The position numbers were made by a program, and so were the translations under genes. From Parvularcula sp039818345 (GTDB lineage: Bacteria > Pseudomonadota > Alphaproteobacteria > Caulobacterales > Parvularculaceae), in the NCBI GenBank assembly GCA_039818345.1, contig JBCBUC010000013.1:21114-85113 (forward strand): 64,000 nucleotides of DNA, in the 5' to 3' direction. Every line of letters begins with the position of its first letter. The first letter of the stretch is position 1. Below the pieces are notes generated by a model that was not told the DNA's origin, searched no databases, and saw only the letters and a list, made by a program, of their open reading frames with translations. Positions 60,444-64,000 of this stretch are shown here, piece after piece.

Positions 60444-63278
60444 CTAGTCGCCCAAAACGGGGAAGCCGCCGAACTCGTCCTCGAAACTGAAGACATCACC
60501 CAAACGGAAGACCCCGTCCCCAGCAGCTTCAGTCGTAAGGGCTGATCCAGAAACGACGTAGACGGAGCCCGCATCCACACCAGCGCCCGCACTGATCGCG
60601 AATGGCGTTGATAGTCCGATATCAACATTGCCGTCACCGTTCAAATCACCAAGAGACGCAGCGTCGATGCCTAAGGTCTCACCGGCATCGAGGATAATGG
60701 AGGCAAAACCAAACAGCGTGCTTAAGCTTGGCCCTGATCGGCCGACGATCCGGACGCCTTCGATCACCGCGGCAGGGTCTGTGTTCTCCAGCTCAGTGAT
60801 GTTGACCACATCGAGACCAGGCAGGGTGCTGCTCCCGAAAATGACAAAACCTCCACCCTGCAAGAACCCAGCAGCAGTGTCATTATCCGCGCCATACGAC
60901 ATAAACGGAGCGGTGATGAGCAGGTCATCCGGGCCTTGATTATTAACATCGCCGGCTGGACGAACCCTGTAACCAAAAGCCGATGGCAGATATTCATCGA
61001 AGTTATCGGGCATCACGTAAGGCGTATCGTCAAAAAAGAGGGTTGCCGTGTCGCTTTCAATCAGATCATCAAGGCTCGTGAATGTATCCAACGTTGCCGC
61101 AATATTCGGGTCCCCAAATATAACCAAAACAGCTCCATCGGGGAGGTCGTCCGCCGGCGCGCCATTGATCGCATCAGGATGGGTGTAGGAGATTGATCCG
61201 ATAGCAATATCGCTGTGACCATCCCCGTCAAGGTCGCCAACACCGGCGACGCCAGGCTCGCCGAACTCTTCCAACAGATCATCGCCGAGCAAGATGAAAC
61301 CATCCCCTTCGGTCTCCAAATCCGCTAGATCGATGATCCCGTCGCCCGTTGCTTCATCAGCGATCGCGCTGCCAAAGACGACATAGACTTCATCTTGGCT
61401 GGTGCCATTGGGCAGGCTGTTGCCAGGGCCAGCATCGACCTGCCGGGCACCGATGATCAAGTCATCCAAAAAGTCTCCGTCGATATCACCTGCGCTGGCG
61501 ACTGCCCCTTCGGTACACAGATTGCTCTGTTCGTAAGCACCGCGCAACACGACCACCTGCGTGCCATCAGGGGCATCAAGGTTGAGGAGGATCTCTCGAT
61601 CCGTGTTGCCAACACTTAAGGCGAACTGCGCCGCTGCTCCGAGCACGACGTGGGCGACACCAGCATCAGACGGCACATCAGCATCATCGTAACGTGGTGC
61701 GCAGATCACGATATCGCCCAAGCCATCATTGTCGACATCGCCTGCATCAACGGCGCCTGTGCCGAGCTGTTCCTCCGTTTGCTCGCCGCCGAATACGATG
61801 CTGATCGCGTTATCCACCGTCGTCTGGAGGTCGACGGCCTGGGTACCGTTCGTCTTGGCATCTGCCCACACTGAACCTGGGATAAGGTAGGTGGCGCCCG
61901 CTTGTTCGTTGGGTTCAACACTTGGAACGCTTGGTAAGATAGCGGACTTTCGGGGTGCAGAGGCGAGGATCTCTCGGATTCCATCTCCGTCTAGATCATC
62001 CGTGCTCCCAACATACTCACCAAGGTAATCACCGAGGTCCTCGCCAAGACCTCTGATCGCAAGGTCCGGGCTCAACTGTGTGGCCAGATCAATCCGCGGC
62101 GTGTCGGTCGCAAGGACGTCCTCGCTTGAGAAGACGTAAGTCGCCCCTTGGGCGTTGTAGACTTCGCCATCAGTCAGGGCGAAACCTTCACTCTCGTCGC
62201 GCTCCTCCTCCGGAATACGTTCAGTACCGTCAGGGTTATCCCCGCGCGCACCCACGACGAAATCAGGGGTCAGATCATCATCAAGGTCCGCGTTTGCGGC
62301 GAGACTGGCGCCGAACTGGGCACCTTCTTGAATTCCCGTGATCACAACAGCGCCGCTCTCGTCAAAGGCGTTTGTCATGATATCACTGATCGTTGCAGCA
62401 ACGTTTTGGGTCACTGATAGATCACCATCGGAAGCGGTGATCGCCAGTTCGTACACGCCATCACCATTGGCATCGCTCGGGTTCTCAAAGTCGGTTACCA
62501 CCTGAGGCGCGAGGATCAAAAACTCGATGGGCTGCGCAGCGGACAGTCCTGTTAGGCTGCGATCGAACTGAGACGGATTGGCACCGCCTGGTGGCACGTA
62601 GAACCAAAAATCGTCGCTATCCGCACCGGTCATCGTCAGTGTCAGCGTGTCACTTGCATTGGCGTCGTTCAGTGTGCCGTCAAAGACGATCGCCATGCCT
62701 TCTGCATAGGTCTGGCTAAACGTTCCGGACAACGTCGGGGCCTGGGGCTCAACAACGTTGTCAACGATGGTCAAACCTACTGGAACAGTGTTTTCAAACG
62801 TACCATCACTCACCGTGACCGTCAGCTCAAAGAATAAGTCAGTCCCCGGGATGAAGACGATCGGCTCAAGGATCGAGAACGCAATCGTCAGAAAAACGCC
62901 TGTGTCCGGCTCAACGCGGCACTCGCTGATGAACGCGTCATAAATACTCGTCGCAGAACCGGCGTCCAAACTGACGGTAAACCCGCCCTCCTCACATCCT
63001 GGTGAAAGGTTACGATCGTAAACAAAGAGATCGACGTTGAACACTTCGCCACCGACGACAGTAAAGTCATAGCGCGTTACATTGATCGCAGTGCCCTCAA
63101 AGCCCAAGCTCGTCACGTTGTTCGTGCTGCCGCCCGCTGGACGAAATCTCGGCGGTTGTTCGGAAGGGCTTGAGAATTCCCAGCAAGCACTGAGCGCCAT
63201 CGTTGCCCCAACCAAAGCTGTGGTCGCTAAAACTGACGATAGACGAGACTGCTTAAGTCTTTGTTTTCTTTCCAACAT
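60444..63278 (-). CDS. Large FG-GAP (integrin alpha-like) repeat lipoprotein
   Basis: A 944-residue surface or periplasmic protein. The signal ends in MALSAC, with Cys-32 a likely lipidation site. Residues about 60-310 hold two cadherin-like or immunoglobulin-like segments. From about 315 to the end there are some seven FG-GAP beta-propeller units with calcium loops, such as GDVDNDGLGDIVI, GDIDGDFLDDLII, GDLDGDGHSDIAI and GDLNGDGNVDIGL. Such proteins bind calcium and often mediate adhesion or matrix contacts. The start at 63278 is chosen because the 20 residues upstream are polar and non-homologous. Confidence 0.88.
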   Translation of the reverse strand: MLERKQRLKQSRLSSVLATTALVGATMALSACWEFSSPSEQPPRFRPAGGSTNNVTSLGFEGTAINVTRYDFTVVGGEVFNVDLFVYDRNLSPGCEEGGFTVSLDAGSATSIYDAFISECRVEPDTGVFLTIAFSILEPIVFIPGTDLFFELTVTVSDGTFENTVPVGLTIVDNVVEPQAPTLSGTFSQTYAEGMAIVFDGTLNDANASDTLTLTMTGADSDDFWFYVPPGGANPSQFDRSLTGLSAAQPIEFLILAPQVVTDFENPSDANGDGVYELAITASDGDLSVTQNVAATISDIMTNAFDESGAVVITGIQEGAQFGASLAANADLDDDLTPDFVVGARGDNPDGTERIPEEERDESEGFALTDGEVYNAQGATYVFSSEDVLATDTPRIDLATQLSPDLAIRGLGEDLGDYLGEYVGSTDDLDGDGIREILASAPRKSAILPSVPSVEPNEQAGATYLIPGSVWADAKTNGTQAVDLQTTVDNAISIVFGGEQTEEQLGTGAVDAGDVDNDGLGDIVICAPRYDDADVPSDAGVAHVVLGAAAQFALSVGNTDREILLNLDAPDGTQVVVLRGAYEQSNLCTEGAVASAGDIDGDFLDDLIIGARQVDAGPGNSLPNGTSQDEVYVVFGSAIADEATGDGIIDLADLETEGDGFILLGDDLLEEFGEPGVAGVGDLDGDGHSDIAIGSISYTHPDAINGAPADDLPDGAVLVIFGDPNIAATLDTFTSLDDLIESDTATLFFDDTPYVMPDNFDEYLPSAFGYRVRPAGDVNNQGPDDLLITAPFMSYGADNDTAAGFLQGGGFVIFGSSTLPGLDVVNITELENTDPAAVIEGVRIVGRSGPSLSTLFGFASIILDAGETLGIDAASLGDLNGDGNVDIGLSTPFAISAGAGVDAGSVYVVSGSALTTEAAGDGVFRLGDVFSFEDEFGGFPVLGD

Positions 63279-63484
63279 GTGAAACACCCCTGCTTCAGAC
63301 TTTGACCAAGTCAAAACACCCTGGGGCTGTGTTACCACACGTTTTTCGATGTCTCACGCAAGAAAACATCACCTGATTTCAGATTCTTGAAAGGGTAACC
63401 CGCAAGCCCCACCAGCGCTTTGCTTCCAGCGAACAAATCAGATTACCAACATTCATTACAATAGCGTGACAGTTGGTCGTGCAC

Positions 63485-64000
63485 TTAGATTTGAACAGCA
63501 ATGGATTTTTCTAAATCTTGGATTGTTCCGTGTTTCTGTTGATGTTTATGAAGAACCCTCAAGAACGACTGGACCTTTGAGGAGCGATGCAAATCGACAT
63601 GCGTGATCCGCCATACCGGAACGATCCAGTTGTCTCGAGCAGGCATCACTTCCCTCAACCAAGGCATCCATTGCGCCGACTTCCGAAGCAAGGCCCCAAT
63701 ACCTAGGCCCTCCGATACCAAAGACTCCGCGTCATCATATCTGTTCGTACGAATACGAATGGAATCATTTTGAACAATTCTCTCCATCCAATCCATAAAT
63801 GGTGTACGGAGCACTTCTTCAACATACGATCCAATGAAGATATGATCCGAAAGATCGCCATCAAAATCGGGAAACCCATTATTTTTTATGTATTCGTCCG
63901 ACGCAAAAAAAGAAAACTCGAGATCGATAAAGTTTATCAATTCTCCGCAGAAATTCAGTCTTGAGCGAGGAGAGGTCGACATCGCATTTCGGTCGAATCC
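63485..64000 (-). CDS. LysR-family regulator, C-terminal part (cut by window edge)
   Basis: The frame is open to the window end, giving at least 171 codons. The visible part matches the second half of a LysR effector-binding domain: EFSFFASDEYIKNNGFPDFD, then a segment EGLGIGALLRKSAQWMP, and a C-terminal HVDLHRSSKVQSFLRVLHKH. The N-terminal DNA-binding domain would lie beyond base 64000. The internal ATG at 63982 is therefore not the real start. This gene and its downstream spacer are visibly AT-richer than the rest of the window. Confidence 0.8.
   Translation of the reverse strand, partial: GFDRNAMSTSPRSRLNFCGELINFIDLEFSFFASDEYIKNNGFPDFDGDLSDHIFIGSYVEEVLRTPFMDWMERIVQNDSIRIRTNRYDDAESLVSEGLGIGALLRKSAQWMPWLREVMPARDNWIVPVWRITHVDLHRSSKVQSFLRVLHKHQQKHGTIQDLEKSIAVQI

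Noticed and set aside
1..64000. tRNA, rRNA, CRISPR arrays, insertion sequences and prophage genes
   Set aside because: I looked in the intergenic spaces for T-loop-like sequences, regularly spaced repeats, transposase or integrase motifs and found none.

Overview
The window reads as a chromosomal segment of a free-living, Gram-negative, aerobic alphaproteobacterium, probably marine or from another sodium-rich habitat. The clues are alphaproteobacterial protein families (a TIGR02302/DUF4175-type protein next to ftsEX, a DUF4170 protein), a split gcvPA/gcvPB glycine decarboxylase, c-type cytochrome maturation genes, a TonB-dependent B12 receptor and an Mrp-type cation/proton antiporter. The assignment rests on gene content only. 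Genes are dense, with many 4- to 8-base overlaps and long operons. I see no insertion sequence, prophage, CRISPR array, rRNA or tRNA.

Layout. 1-9.7 kb, minus strand: an exported protein cut by the window edge, der, and a ten-gene Mrp-type antiporter operon with three MrpD-like subunits, no full-length MrpA and a histidine-rich MrpC. 9.8-15.5 kb: a small lipoprotein, then the glycine cleavage operon gcvT-gcvH-(46-aa membrane peptide)-gcvPA-cupin-gcvPB, read from a tandem glycine riboswitch. 15.5-24.2 kb: pmbA, an inositol-monophosphatase-family gene, DUF4170, a peroxiredoxin, a YqgE-family gene, a membrane protein with a degenerate EAL-like domain, thrC and a paraoxonase-like protein. 24.4-28.7 kb, plus strand: rpmE, a MATE exporter, ccmC-ccmD-ccmE and an MFS transporter, closed by a clear intrinsic terminator. 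28.7-38.7 kb: envelope sugar genes (UDP-sulfoquinovose-synthase-like epimerase, exopolysaccharide initiating transferase, GT9 and GT4 glycosyltransferases, a TylF/MycE-like O-methyltransferase) mixed with cysQ, queG, a potassium channel and infC. 38.8-46 kb: the TIGR02302-like protein, ftsE-ftsX and their divergent neighbour, msrA, an unknown membrane protein and a Tat-exported agmatine-deiminase-like enzyme. 46-60.2 kb: a penicillin-acylase-family enzyme, then a large cobalamin uptake and assembly region: cobT-cobS-cobC-cobO, a cobalamin riboswitch, btuB-btuF-btuC-btuD-cobQ-cobD-cobC, with cobU convergent. 60.4-64 kb: a large FG-GAP lipoprotein and the C-terminal part of a LysR regulator in visibly AT-richer DNA.

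How the genes work together. The cobalamin region gives outer-membrane uptake (BtuB), periplasmic capture (BtuF), import (BtuCD), adenosylation (CobO), amidation (CobQ), aminopropanol attachment (CobC and CobD) and lower-ligand assembly (CobU, CobT, CobS, phosphatase). No corrin-ring genes are present here. The riboswitch sits between the two halves, and an inverted repeat over the btuB ribosome-binding site looks like its expression platform. The gcv operon is likewise under a riboswitch.

The least ordinary items are the His-rich MrpC and the Mbh-like Mrp layout, the 46-aa ORF in the gcv operon, the infC leader (ATC start plus a hairpin over its ribosome-binding site), the probable CTG start of the MFS gene, the degenerate EAL membrane protein, and the sulfosugar epimerase without its usual lipid partner. 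I found no convincing wholly new defence or mobile system.
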